64,000 nt of DNA from Hymenolepis diminuta (GCA_900708905.1 CAADRB010000001.1:1955792-2019791); one strand, 5' to 3'. Positions 12,201 through 22,600 are shown, counted from the first letter of the stretch. Made by a program: numbers and translations. The notes: generated by a model not told the origin, from the letters alone.

Positions 12201-13686
12201 AAATGGAATTAAGACAGAGGGAAGTAAAGAGAACATCAGATCGGGCTCAAAAGTGTGACGAAGAAAGGCTTATATTGGGACATTTATTAGGAAACCATGA
12301 ATATCTGGCAAGCAGGATTAGCTACAAGATTTATAACGTTGAAAAAAAGCAGTTAAAAAGTAAGAGTAAAAATACGTTTGATGCGAATTTTGAAGGACTG
12401 CTAGACAGTCGTAACCTTAAATTTTAGTAAAAATTTCCCAAAGACTTAATCTTGTTATCTATCATCAGCTATTAGGCTGTTCTAGTCATAATGGGTTTCT
12501 GATTCACGACAATAATGGACGAAACTTGAAAGCAAATGAAGAAAAAATGCCATGATGCAGGTAATTTTAAAAAAAAACAAAGCTCACTTTTCACTGACAA
12601 CCTGAAATAACCTAGCCACCATTGAGAGTTGCGTTGCAGTATAACGTAGGATACGTGTAAGCAGATCCTCTCCATGCTCCAGCTGATTCCTCGATTCTAA
12701 CATAGCGGCTCGAGCCCTTTCAAGTCTATATAAATGTCTGAGAAAGACCCTAGCAATTATAGCACCACAGTAGACCCCCAGCTCCTTTGTTATGGATTCA
12801 CATTGGGCCACCGCTCGAAGGCAGTAGTAGGGAACGTTAATTATACGTTCACCAGCTGTAGAGACGTTCGATTCAGTATCTGTAAAATCCAGGTCACTAA
12901 GGAAGTAGTGAGTTTCTTGTAGAAGTCTCAAGACAGTTCCACAGATGGGATGCTGATCAGAGCCATTTTCTGCAGGAATTGGGGTGCAAATTTCCAACTC
13001 TTCGGGTTGAGCACCAAATGAGAGGAGATTGATCAATTCTGAAGTGGTCTCTAAACGACACTTGAGACGGTCCTCCAAGGAACAAATGTAGTGTTTCGCA
13101 AGAATATGATCTGAGCATCCATCGGGCAAGATTGTGGATGTTAGACCGAGAACTCGATAAGAGGTAACAAATGAGTAGAATTCTGCTGGTCTGTCCCAAA
13201 CTATACTAATCTCCTCTTCAGTCAACTCATCTTTGGCAGATGGAAATAAAGTCTGATAGGGATGATTCGATTTCAGAACTAAATCGCAGTCATCCAAAAC
13301 CAGGAATGATACTCGCTAAAATATGATAATAAGAATGAATAACACGCTCCTACCTCTGAAATTAAAAATGCAGAACCAGCCCCGGTACATAATTTTGCCG
13401 CCGTTTCGGCTGACATGAAAACAACATCGACATTCTCAGGCACACCTGTAGTAGATACATCTGCTATAAAAACATTGACTTCTGTAGCATATTGGAATGT
13501 TTTGGCTGAATCATTAATCAAAGTACTGTCGGGAATTAAGACGAGCATGCATTTGCCAGGACTCTTGGATGCAATATCTCTATAAAGCGATTGAATTGCA
13601 AACTGAAGCGTGATGTCTTCATCTTTGCATATTATTGAATTTCGTTCCTCTACCGCGTCTAAAAGATCAAGCTGAAATATATGCAT
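275..13686 (-). CDS. Dicer ribonuclease, Dcr-1-like (3' end off the window)
   Basis: Dicer cuts long or hairpin double-stranded RNA into small RNAs for Argonaute. Exons seen, in transcript order: 13686-13354, 13315-12588, 10136-9675, 7959-7723, 7652-7373, 7287-7173, 6240-5998, 5917-5720, 5657-5439, 5399-5271, 5223-5136, 4105-3838, 3772-3453, 1649-1177, 1107-913, 843-704, 666-509 and 435-275, about 1580 codons. Reading phase joins correctly at every junction except 9675/7959, where a short exon is probably missed. Domains in order: degenerate helicase, DUF283, platform, PAZ, RNase IIIa, start of RNase IIIb. The start is set at the ATG at 13686 because an in-frame TGA lies 15 bases upstream and the conserved FQ of the first helicase motif follows directly; an upstream exon cannot be excluded. 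The rest of RNase IIIb and the dsRNA-binding domain must lie beyond position 1. I assign the Dcr-1 (microRNA-type) class from the layout and the decayed helicase. Confidence 0.93.
509..1649 (-). other. Dicer RNase IIIa domain (exons 14-17)
   Basis: Exons 1649-1177, 1107-913, 843-704 and 666-509. The first begins [20 protein letters not shown], the conserved helix after PAZ, then a Glu/Asp-rich disordered stretch. The catalytic signature [16 protein letters not shown], the middle NLYRLG and LPGRIVG with NWLPP, and the second acidic motif [12 protein letters not shown] are all present, so the metal-binding Glu/Asp set looks intact. The intron 1176-1108 has a GC donor (GAG|GCATGT); the only nearby GT donor would create an in-frame stop. 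Confidence 0.92.
1650..3452. other. Dicer intron 13, no gene seen
   Basis: The intron lies between PAZ and the RNase IIIa exon. Open frames here are short and lack recognisable motifs. It contains the AT microsatellite at 3171-3202. I see no other structure. Confidence 0.7.
3171..3202. repeat. AT dinucleotide microsatellite
   Basis: Sixteen uninterrupted AT units, preceded by ATAC-type imperfect units, inside a Dicer intron. Confidence 0.95.
3453..4105 (-). other. Dicer PAZ domain (exons 12-13) with Ala/Gly insert
   Basis: Exons 4105-3838 and 3772-3453. [20 protein letters not shown] spans the splice junction (CG|A), which fixes both splice sites. Then come [16 protein letters not shown] and the C-terminal [18 protein letters not shown], matching the PAZ end LIPELCxxHPIPAS. 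Between them sits an alanine run followed by [13 protein letters not shown], a low-complexity basic insertion at the place where Dicer PAZ domains carry an extra loop. PAZ holds the 3' overhang of the RNA. Confidence 0.9.
4106..5135. other. Dicer intron 11, no gene seen
   Basis: The exons on either side join in phase (G|AT), so nothing coding for Dicer is needed here. A minus-strand open frame at 4784-5014 has no recognisable motif and is treated as chance. Confidence 0.65.
5136..5657 (-). other. Dicer platform region (exons 9-11)
   Basis: Exons 5657-5439, 5399-5271 and 5223-5136, all in phase. The segment with [16 protein letters not shown] and [15 protein letters not shown] aligns with the Dicer platform upstream of PAZ (YTRSGE, ...KFHRFLF). 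It ends in LIIPVKLD, then DTQEIDW of the next exon. The platform supports the end-binding pocket for substrate RNA. Confidence 0.87.
5720..6240 (-). other. Dicer dimerisation domain / DUF283 (exons 7-8)
   Basis: Exons 6240-5998 and 5917-5720. [19 protein letters not shown] is the hallmark start of DUF283 (LINRYCARLPSD...). It is followed by a long acidic insertion, then [18 protein letters not shown] and the closing helix [18 protein letters not shown], equivalent to AKxxAAxxACxxLH. The family fold is dsRBD-like and binds the Dicer partner protein. The segment after the helix is basic and probably disordered. Confidence 0.88.
6241..7172. other. Dicer intron 6, no gene seen
   Basis: The intron joins a phase-0 donor at 7172 to the DUF283 exon. 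It is AT-rich, without open frames of note. Confidence 0.65.
7173..7959 (-). other. Dicer helicase C-lobe, degenerate (exons 4-6)
   Basis: Exons 7959-7723, 7652-7373 and 7287-7173. CGLVLVGG and the following [16 protein letters not shown] match the start of the helicase C-terminal lobe (CGIVFVE, TAYVLNRLLKE). [14 protein letters not shown] followed by PKCNLVASF matches the motif IV-V region. Motif V, normally EEGIDVP, reads AAASTLP, and motif VI, normally QxxGRARA, reads LLAKSRLRL, so the arginine-finger motif is lost. The third exon is a charged helical segment leading to DUF283. Confidence 0.85.
8400..9190 (+). pseudogene. C2H2 zinc-finger-like relic nested in a Dicer intron (copy A)
   Basis: An open frame at 8601-9110 (169 codons) runs against Dicer. 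Its end reads [20 protein letters not shown] and then YQDYH, resembling a C-x4-C zinc finger whose first histidine has changed. In another frame just downstream, 9128-9178 reads [17 protein letters not shown] then stop, like the helix half of a finger with H-x4-CH spacing. The frame change and missing ligands suggest a decayed gene. Diverged copies at 10268-10785 and 10898-10960 support a duplicated, decaying element. I cannot exclude that the 169-codon frame is still used. Confidence 0.45.
9165..9620 (+). repeat. Diverged duplicated segment, copy A
   Basis: From GAATGTCATCCTTAGT through AAATCCCATGG to TGACCTCT it aligns, with gaps, to 10268-10785. It holds the last zinc-finger codons and what would be the 3' untranslated region of the relic. 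It lies on the 3' side (lower coordinates) of the Dicer exon 9675-10136. Confidence 0.6.
9675..10136 (-). other. Dicer exon 3, acidic inter-lobe linker
   Basis: The exon joins exon 2 in phase (AA|T). It starts with [11 protein letters not shown], matching the SPKVRRLL helix of Dcr-1, then runs into about 100 residues rich in Asp, Glu and Ser, which looks disordered. The donor is a strong AAT|GTAAGT at 9674. Its outgoing phase does not fit the next recognised exon (7959), which implies a missed exon of length 3n+2 or another donor. Diverged repeat copies lie on both sides. Confidence 0.8.
10268..10785 (+). repeat. Diverged duplicated segment, copy B
   Basis: It shares GAATGTCATCCTTAGT, CAAATCCCATGG and GTGACCTCT landmarks in the same order and orientation as copy A, with many substitutions and indels. 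The ending MSECHP then stop is preserved although the upstream frame is broken. Confidence 0.6.
10898..10960 (+). pseudogene. Third fragment of the zinc-finger-like relic
   Basis: RMFAEKKEV followed by CEICYDYM is a shifted, decayed match to the [11 protein letters not shown] motif of copy A. It is too short to say more. Confidence 0.35.
10961..12587. other. Rest of Dicer intron 2, no gene identified
   Basis: The phase of exons 2 and 3 fits directly, so no Dicer exon is required. Plus-strand open frames at 11936-12181 and 12203-12427 have skewed Lys/Arg/Asn content and no motif. They may belong to the zinc-finger-like relic, but I have no positive evidence. Confidence 0.5.
12588..13686 (-). 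other. Dicer helicase N-lobe, degenerate (exons 1-2)
   Basis: Two exons (13686-13354 and 13315-12588, a 38-bp intron between them) encode about 353 residues matching the helicase ATP-binding lobe of Dicer. [17 protein letters not shown] aligns with the usual YQ-x-ELLDAA-x-E-x-NTIVC. Where GTGSGKT (Walker A) should follow, the sequence reads KDEDITL, so the P-loop lysine and glycine pattern is gone. The DECH box is replaced by LDDCDLV near residue 118. [10 protein letters not shown] corresponds to motif III. ATPase activity is therefore unlikely. The loss is in open reading frame with good splice sites, so it is not a pseudogene signature. Confidence 0.85.
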
Positions 13687-14646
13687 ATATATATGACTTC
13701 AATTAAATTCTGTAATAAGCAGACATATATTTAGAAAGCTCACATAATATGGTCTTGGTATAAAGTGGTTCGATGGAACATTCTCGAGAATTTTTCGCAC
13801 AATGAAATGCTTTCGACCCATATGGCTTTAAATAAAACGTGAGATACTCAGCCCTTAATCGTCGAATTTGACGCGTTTTAGAACGTAAGGTCAAACTGGC
13901 GTGAATAGAATCAAAAAATGTTTAAAATATTGGGTTAATAAAATAGACAGTCGCATTAAAAAATTGCGAAATGGATATTTTGCTATTATAATGACTTTAT
14001 TTCCGAAGAACTCAAAATCACAGTCGAATGATACATTTTACATTTGCAATTTTAAAGAAATTGTGTATATCTAATGATGACCGATTATTTACAAGTATGG
14101 CCAAAAATGACATTTTTGTTAATTAAATAAAAGTGGAGGGCAGGGAAGAATTTGCTAGTTCATCTTATTACGATATCATCATAATCGTTATTAGTGGCAA
14201 AGAAGAATTGTGGTCAGAGGATGTGCGTTATGAGCGATAGCACGATGAGGAAAGATAATTATATTTTCAGAATACCAAGAGAAATAAGGTAATAATATGG
14301 CAGTGGAAGCTGACTAATGGATATATATCTACTATCAAGCTTATAGATTTCGATTTTGCTGAGTTATTTTTGATAATTCTCGATACTCTGGAGAATCCCA
14401 CTGAGAATCTGAAATTAAACGTATAGCAAATGCATGATTAAAATGGGAACTGTTATACATAGTGGATTTCTATTAAAAAATGGCCTTTAAAAATGATTGA
14501 GTGGCGATAAGAGCTCGATTGCAGTATCAACAGACGGTTTCGGGCGGGAGTATGCGTGTTTGCATATAGATGCTTATTATCACACAGAGAGATGATTGAC
14601 GTCTACTAATAAAATGTTTTGTATATATATACCTAGTTTGCTTGTC

Positions 14647-15372
14647 AATAAATTGGGGTGGCTTTCTGGGCACCTTCAACAACATAAGTGACTTGACTAA
14701 TTTCTTCTATGTGCCCTAGTCTACATAAATATGTCAGAGTAACTTATTCATGTTTCGCTTACCAAATATCTATGGGGATATTTTGACAGGTATAACCATG
14801 TGCTCTCAGTGTGATGAACGCAGGCCTTGTCAACATATAAGACTTCTTACATATAACTGGAAAGCAAATGTTAGATTATTTTGAGGCGGTTCCGATTTAT
14901 TGACAACTCTTGACCGTGGTGGCATTTGGCTATATTAAACGTATAGCGCTTTCGTAAGAAATTAAAGTTTCCAATTGCATTTGAAATGTGTAAACTTCAG
15001 GCACAATCCTGCTCCAAAATAATACTAAATATGTAAATACGATAAATGACTATTTTGCGAATAGTATAAGCTATCAAACTAATATGTATGGAATTTTCAA
15101 TAATTACACCGAAAAATCCGATCAAAGCGACAGATGGAGATTTTCTGTATATATTGTTTGGTAATATGAACCATTTTTTGTGACTACGTTGCAGCGTACT
15201 ATGAATGACCACGATATGTGCTGACTTCCCGCATTACGCTGAGAACGTTACGATCATCAAGTTAAAAACCGATAATAACGTCATGTGGGCCGGGGCTACA
15301 TAAGAGGAATATATAAAGTCTCTCTCTCCGTATGTTAGTGTGGAAGTGATTGGGAATCCACCCCAATTTATT
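14647..15372. repeat. 726-bp segment bounded by a 15-bp perfect inverted repeat
   Basis: AATAAATTGGGGTGG at 14647-14661 is repeated as its exact complement at 15358-15372. Similarity appears to continue inward imperfectly for about 30 bases (GG[A/C]TT[C/T]C..., CTTC-AA-ACATA). There is no coding sequence inside and no clear target-site duplication. A non-autonomous transposon is possible. Confidence 0.35.
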
Positions 15373-15529
15373 ATTAAATAAATAAATTAGATTTATTTAC
15401 AAAATATTTCTTTGCCAGACGGCAACTATATCTTCGTGTGATTAGTGGCATCTCTTTTGGTATCTATCTGGAAACACACATACACAGCTTAATCGCCTGT
15501 GAACACCGTAGTCGAGGTCTTATTGCCAG

Positions 15530-15790
15530 TCAGTCACTTTCAATCGCCAGGTATTGGCTGACATCTGCTGTCTATATCAAAACTCATACTTTTTTTCCAG
15601 ATTGTTATTCTATTTAAACAGTTTGACACACGCATGCACTCACTCCGCATCTTTGCACTTGCACATAGTCTTTCTTTCACTCTCTGCACTTCGGGATTTT
15701 CCAAGTTTTTGATAAAGCCCTCCCACCAGCGGTCTCTGTTTTCTCCACTTTGTTACGTAATGAGGATCGAAATTGTTAGAAAACTAATAG
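15530..15790. repeat. Dispersed repeat, family 1 copy
   Basis: Landmarks GCCAG-TCAGTCA, then TTCTCCAC-TTG-T-TG-TGAGGAT and GAAGTTAGAA-type sequence recur in the same order at about 47390-47660. The copies are old and diverged. The element class is unknown. Confidence 0.4.
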
Positions 15791-16640
15791 CCTGAGCTAG
15801 ACTCTGCACTAATTCTATAAACACTTGAGAATGTTTAACTTCCTCCTAAAGAATTTATTGGTTCGATGCCGTTTGGCCCCCGGTAATTTATTAAAATATT
15901 TATCACTTCAATGAATATTCGTTAGTTTCATCAATACTTTTCTGCTTACATTATGGCTGATTCAACCCAGGGTCATAGTTATTGGTAACATGCTACAATT
16001 AGAATATATAATCATTTTTGTTTTTCGTCCACGTCTTTATTAATACGACTTCATCCTGCCCGATGACTGATGGTATAACCCTTGCGAGCTCTGGAAAAAT
16101 GATTTTACATAACCACCCCTTAGCCCAAAAGAAAACATTCCAAATAACCTCTGTGTGTCATAGGATCCATGTTTATTCATGTATGGTACAAAATTTCTGC
16201 TTAAAAATATTTTGATTGTGATACAGAGCTAAAACCATGCGAATGATTGACGGGATGGACCGTAGAAACTAATTTTAAGGATATTAACTGGCAGTTCAAT
16301 TTATATTCTAGTTAAACCTGAAATATTTTGTAACAAACACTGAAGTTTAATTTTGCATGAAAGTTGAAACGATAAAATAATTTTATATCAATTATCGCTT
16401 GTGAGAGATGATTAAGAATCCTCTGAAGAGAAGAAGACATAAATCATCGTCGGAAATGATGTTAAAACAATATCTTAAAAATTCAGAAAAATTTTTTGAA
16501 TTTATTTTTACATTTTTCTTAAACCAAAGTTGCTATTTTGTAGGTCAAATAATTTTTTGGCTACTTTTCGAAGCTGAGATAGTATTTCAGGTATGAAGGA
16601 AGAGTCGTATGTTCCCCCCTATTTTATAATTATCCTGTAG

Positions 16641-19600
16641 TGTCAAAGTTGCTGTACGTGTAAGGCCATTCAATGACCGGGAAAAGAACCGAAATGCTAA
16701 GCTTGTGATTTCTATGACAGGAAATTTAACCGAAATATCTAATCCTGAAAGTGCGTTTGCTTAAGAGGTTAAATATGAAACGAAAAATAAAAAGATGTTT
16801 TGCTTACCAATTTATTTGACCTGGAAAATTTTAATTCTAAATTTGTATAACCTTTATCATGTTTTGTTCATTTCGTTAGCTTTTTTATTTATAGATCCAA
16901 ATGATGTTAAAAAGTTTGCGTTCGATCACTCATACTGGTCTCATGATGGTTTCGTTGTTAACAAAATAGGAGTTTGTGTTCCTGATGGGCCCGCTTCTAA
17001 TTATACAAGTCAAGAACGTATATATAATGATCTAGGAAGTGGAATACTCAAAAATGCCTTTGAGGGTTACAACTGCTCATTATTCGCTTATGGACAAACA
17101 GGATCTGGAAAATCATACTCGGTCATTGGTTATGGGAATAATAAGTAAAAATTTACGTGAAATTTTAGAAATTTATTTGTTGTAATATTTTATTCTTCCT
17201 TATCAGTTTAATTATTTATATTTCAGAGGAATTGTTCCTATCACTTGTGAACATCTATTTGAGGCAATTGATAAAAATAAGGATCCACAAAAAGTTTGGC
17301 CAATATATCAGTTCATCTGATTATTTCTATAGGAGTTTCAAGTGACAATGTCCATGATGGAAATCTATAATGAAAAAGTCAGAGACCTACTTAACACGAG
17401 TGCTAAGACTGCTTCTGGACTGCCTGTACGTCAGTCTTCAAATGAGGGCTTCTTCGTACAAGGACTTAAAAATATACCTGTTGGGTCTTACAAGGATATC
17501 GAAAAGAGAATGGAACAGGGAAAGTTAATAACCCGATTTATCCCTCCACTAAACTAATGCTTTTAAATTTAATTAGATATATAAACTAATGGTAGATAAA
17601 TATAGACTTTATGTGAGTCAAAAAAGGGATTTATAATGTGACTTATAACCTTTTAACCAGTTATTTTTCATCTCCAATAGGGTATTCTGAAATGCCAATT
17701 TATTTTGCGATGACATTACTCATAATAATTTTCTATGTTTCTCTTTAATTAGCTCAAAGAGTCTTTGCTCATTTACATTTAAAATACCGGTTCTATCTTC
17801 TTTTTAATTAATGATAAATTTTTTTCTTTTATTTAATAGGTTTTGTACACTACTTATATTAAGAAAATCCTATTTTGACTCTCGTACTAGAATGATTGTT
17901 ATTCTTTTTGATGTTAGTATTATCGGTATTAATTCCTGCTTAGGCTATTTTAGATAATTGTAACAACGCTAATTAAATCTTGCATATTGTAGAAACAAAC
18001 AAGTCTATTGAATCACAATAGCAGTAGTAAAATATTCATTTTACTTTAATTTCAGGAACGGCTAATCGAACAATTGCTGCAACAAATATGAATGCAACTA
18101 GTTCTCGAGCTCACACTCTTGTGTGTATTTCTTTCGATCAGATCACTTCAGAGAATGATTCAACTAAACGTCTTAGCTCAACTATCAACTTTGTGGATCT
18201 TGCTGGTATGTGAATGTTCTAACATTAAATGCTGCCAATTTACTTGTATTGTGACGGGATAAATATAAATTTTATGTTTGTCTAAAATATAAGGATCTGA
18301 AAGGGCTGACAGTACTGGAGCAACTGGAGACCGTCTCAAAGAGGGTGTTAATATTAACCGATCTCTTTCGGTTCTTGCAAGCGTTATTTCGGTAGTTCTT
18401 CTTGTTTTTTCAAATTATATGGTTAATTTTCACAAGAGAAAATATTCCGTTTGTACATTGGTTTTGTAATACTATATTTACTAATAAAGGTAGAAATAAA
18501 ACGTGAAGGTTTAATCCTGTAAAATGTGGTGCTTTAATTGATACCAGTGTCCCTTTGTTCTTGAAACCTTCCCGTTGGAGATATTTGAAGTGCAGTTGAA
18601 GTGATCAGGAGAAAATCGTACTGGATGTCAGTTTTCAACATCCAGGGTGTTAGTATTTTCTTGATTGTACATTAAAAAGCTGTCCTAATTTGTTCGAAAT
18701 AAAAACCGTTCATTTGGCATAACTACTGGCAAAAATCAAATCATCCCAGTCCTTTGAATAGTATTTTAAGATTTTTTGTGATTTTTAATTATTAATGTAT
18801 TATTAGTAATGATATAAACTATATAATGTATGCGGTGTAATGGCCAACACCTTAGAGGTCACGGGTGCGAAACCCGTCACACTACATTTAATTACTATAG
18901 ATAATAATATTAATGCTGTTCAAAAGGTAGGTCGAAAGGGAAAATCTCATTTTAATTGGTGCTAAAACATTCTAAATCCATTATGAAAAGTTTAAACAAC
19001 AACTGACTTGTATAGAAGGAAGGTACCCTAAAGTTACATATTAGCAACAGTTAATCAAAGTAATCGGGCATCCAAATTTAGTCTCGTGACATCAAAATTT
19101 TCAGACAGTCATGCGAAATACTGTATCCCAGGCGCATAAGAAATAGAGCAGTGTCTTCTTTTCACTTAAATTGAGTGTTGTAAATGCAACCTCCTTCCAT
19201 GTATTTGCGATCCAATATTAACAGAACTTATATTATAATATTTTTAAAATGTTGGAAACTAAAACGAGTGTATTACTGATAAACAACAATCCTTTCTCTA
19301 TAAATGTTTGAAAGGCCCTAGCAGAAAAGAAGAAGGTTGTACCGTATCGAGACTCGGTTTTGACCAAACTTCTTCAAAGTGCCCTTGGTGGTAATAGGTA
19401 ATTTTAATGTTGTAAATCCCAAAATTTGATGTTGTCTCTCGGTTTATGATGTAAAACTTGAATAAGGCTAGAGTTTCGATGGAGAGATAGGGATGACAAG
19501 GTAACAAATGAATGAATTACTGAATTTTCAATGATGAATAATGATGTGTGGAAGTTAAGGAATAGGTGTGCTCATTTTACATTAAAAATTCAATCTTCAG

Positions 19601-22600
19601 TAGTTAAACAGTATAAATTAATTTTTAAAAAATCATTTTCAACGTAAGAAATGATAATCATTCATCATTCTTGTAATCAAGAAGTGAATCTCAATGTACC
19701 TGATTAACTTGTTAATTTTCTTATTAAAACTGGTTATCGGAATCTATCTTGTCTCATGATAGATTTAAACTGTTACATTAGACAATAGAACCATGACAAC
19801 AATTTTGTATTATCCATGGCCGCACTTTTTAAGTGATGCATTTTTCATGGTTTATCTAAGAAAAATGACACTAACAATTTATTATCAGTTATTTCATAAA
19901 ATATGCATATTTGTTAAAATGTGCTAAATTACATAGTTTTGGAGTAATGCAAATTAGTAAGACCTTCACGTGTTATTATTAAGATCTGGAATTCGTGATT
20001 ATTTTAGTGGCCAATTAGGTTATAACAGTTTAGTTCACTTTTTGCACATTCTTGTTTCAAAACAGGATGTAACCGGTTCTAGTTGGCTTTCCATGTGAAA
20101 GCGGCATTTCTGTGGAGATAAATTAAAATTGTAGCGTACCCTTCAAAATGAACAGAATTACTAATGAAATATTTAAGAAATGCAACTCTGTTAAAACATA
20201 CCATTTTTTTAACAGAGTGCTTCGTCTTAAATGTTTTGCTTCTTACCTCTCTTTGATTATTTTTCAAGTGTAGGCCAAATAGCCTATCAGTCTTGGTTTC
20301 CGTTTCTGGAGTCAATTGACGTTTATTCTGGTGTCCTAGCATAAAGAAAAAATCAACATAGAACTGGGCTTCACTTTAAATCGGTACACTTATCAGTGTC
20401 GAACCACATGATACACTCCCTTTGGGACGTGGAGATATGAGTTTGATTGATCAGCTCTTGCTTTCAAGTGTGTCTAGTATGTCTATTTAATCAGTTGTAA
20501 TTGACATGATATAATACCTTACGATCGAGACCAGAGGTGCTCTCTCTGATGAGTTGTCTGGGGTTGTATGGTGTACCCGATATGTCAGTGCATATGCATT
20601 AGCTTGATGTATCTTAAACCCATCAGAACTTCATTTTAGAACCTGTGGATGTTCATTGTATCAACATAAACATGAACTTCTTTAATGATCTTTCACAGTC
20701 TTCACACTCGGACAACTGGTGCTGATAGTTTGGGTCACTATTGAATATTTAAATATCCGTTTAATAGAAATCGTTTTTATTTTACTAGACTCTACATATT
20801 TGTTTAAATCGAGCTTTAAAGAATGCAAAGACATCCCCTTCTTGTCTCTGTTCTTAATTTAAAATTTACCCAAGATGCTCGAACTAACATTCAAAATTCA
20901 ATCTGAAAGATAAAAACTTGTCGTATATGAGCTAAATGTTTTATAAAATATTGAAGTAATACCCATATATTACTTGCAGCAAAACTGTTATGATAGCAGC
21001 ACTATCACCAGCCGATATTAGCTACTCAGAGACGTTATCAACTCTTCGCTACGCTGAACGAGCCAAACAAATTAAAACAAATGCGGTGGTTAATAACAAA
21101 TTGCAAGAAAATGTTTTGAAAGAAATATTGGTAAATTTTACCGGTTTAATATTTTAGGCTAATTTTATTTTTCATATGAATATATATTTAATCCTAACTC
21201 ATTCAGTTCCTAGAGCGCCTGAAATTGTTCTCGAGGCCAAATGTTGTGCTCAAAGTAGCTGATAGCGTTTGATTAGGGTTGTGGATTTAACAAAAGAATG
21301 AAATTACTCACTAGAATGTGTTGAACTACAGGATGTGGCATAGGAATATACGAACTGTACTATCCATATGACTGTATGAATGTTTGAACATACCTACGAT
21401 CGTGCTCATTAAGAGATTCGATAGCTTCCTACGTATGGAAAGACGATGAAGTCATATGATAAGTAACCGTGACCCCTCAAAGGGGAATGAAGAATTGATT
21501 GACACACACTTTGGTATACACTTTTTGGATCGATTTTTGGCGTACACCTAAGTAAGATCTATCTCACGATGGACAAAAGACCTCTGAATTAGGGATTAAA
21601 TTCACTACATTCTCGCGTAATTTAATTACTTATAATGAGCGTCCATAGCATCAATTCAAATTCAGTAATTCAGCCAAGTAGTTTACCAGTTAGTGTAATC
21701 TGTTTTGTACTTAGGCTGAAAACGAACGATTAAAGAAACAGCTTCAAGAGATGATTAATGCAGCAGACATTGCCGCGCCTCCTGGAATATCTCCAGAAGG
21801 TTTGTTTATTTCATCTCCTTTCAGTCACTATTTCATTTAGAACGTGCTAGAATGCAAGATGAAATCCGAACGGAAATTATGGCCCAATTGGAAAATAACC
21901 GCGAACGACTTGAGAACCAAGACAAAGATGCCTTCAAAAAAAAGGTTGTATTGATTTCTTTTGTGATTAATTTTTTTCATTGTTTTAGCTTGAAGAGGCT
22001 CGTAAAGAGGCCACGACTGCTGAAACGCTGATAGCTGCTAGACCAAGTGCAAGAGTGCATCCAGAGTGTCCCTTCATAACGAACTTGAATGAGGATCCGC
22101 AACTCTCTGGCGTCATCATACACTACTTAAATGCTGAAAAGGTAGGCGAGCATTGCATAGCAGAGCTAGGACTATAAATGGAACTTTCCTACTGAACAAA
22201 ATCATTTGTATATCGTACTAGTTACTTTTGCTTATTTTTTAGATCATCATTGGCCGCGAAGGGGCACCAGGAAATCTTAATCTTACAAACTCCGAAAAGG
22301 TCTCGTACATTTTACTGAAGGGTCTGAATATTCAGAATATTCATGCGACCTTCACACGGCTTCCTGATGGACGTATGGAACTGTCTGTGGGTTCGAACTC
22401 ACTGCGAAATACTAAGGTCAATGGAACAACTCTCACTACTTCGGTGATACTTAGGCCTATGGATCGTATTCTCTTCGGTGCGTATATTGGAAATATTATT
22501 TCACTGATTAATTAGATACTGAGTGTGAAAGTGTGTCTGAATCTTAGTCTTCGTTTAATGTAACCATTTGAAGCCCTCTTCACTTAGTGGTCCCACCCTC

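Larger units (their letters stand above)
13687..16640. promoter_or_regulatory. Divergent spacer between Dicer and the kinesin
   Basis: The two genes point away from each other, so their promoters and first exons must lie here, together with the missing kinesin start exon. A minus-strand open frame at 13746-13894 ends in a GT donor of the wrong phase for Dicer exon 1. A TATATAAAG-like stretch sits at about 15311. An inverted repeat (14647-14661 / 15358-15372) and a diverged dispersed repeat (about 15530-15790) are also present. No promoter can be assigned from sequence alone. Confidence 0.4.
16641..21130 (+). other. Kinesin motor domain (exons 1-8 of those found)
   Basis: The segment encodes about 365 residues from [10 protein letters not shown] to the neck linker [16 protein letters not shown]. 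The short exon at 19315-19397 supplies [20 protein letters not shown] and is flanked by a 923-bp and a 1582-bp intron, so it is easy to miss. Intron 17294-17332 is only 39 bp. All nucleotide-binding motifs are intact, so the motor should be active. Confidence 0.92.

Noticed and set aside
13746..13894. Upstream Dicer exon candidate ending at a GTGAGC donor
   Set aside because: It ends in phase 1; joining it to the acceptor at 13672 gives an immediate stop, and no helicase homology is seen. A 5' noncoding role stays possible.
16408..16590. Plus-strand frame ending in CAG|GTATGA as the first kinesin exon
   Set aside because: The donor looks good, but the outgoing phase is wrong for 16641 and the frame that would fit has a TAG.
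17524..17525. Canonical GT donor for the kinesin exon ending near 17519
   Set aside because: It shifts the frame to a stop within three codons of the next exon and breaks the conserved motor sequence.
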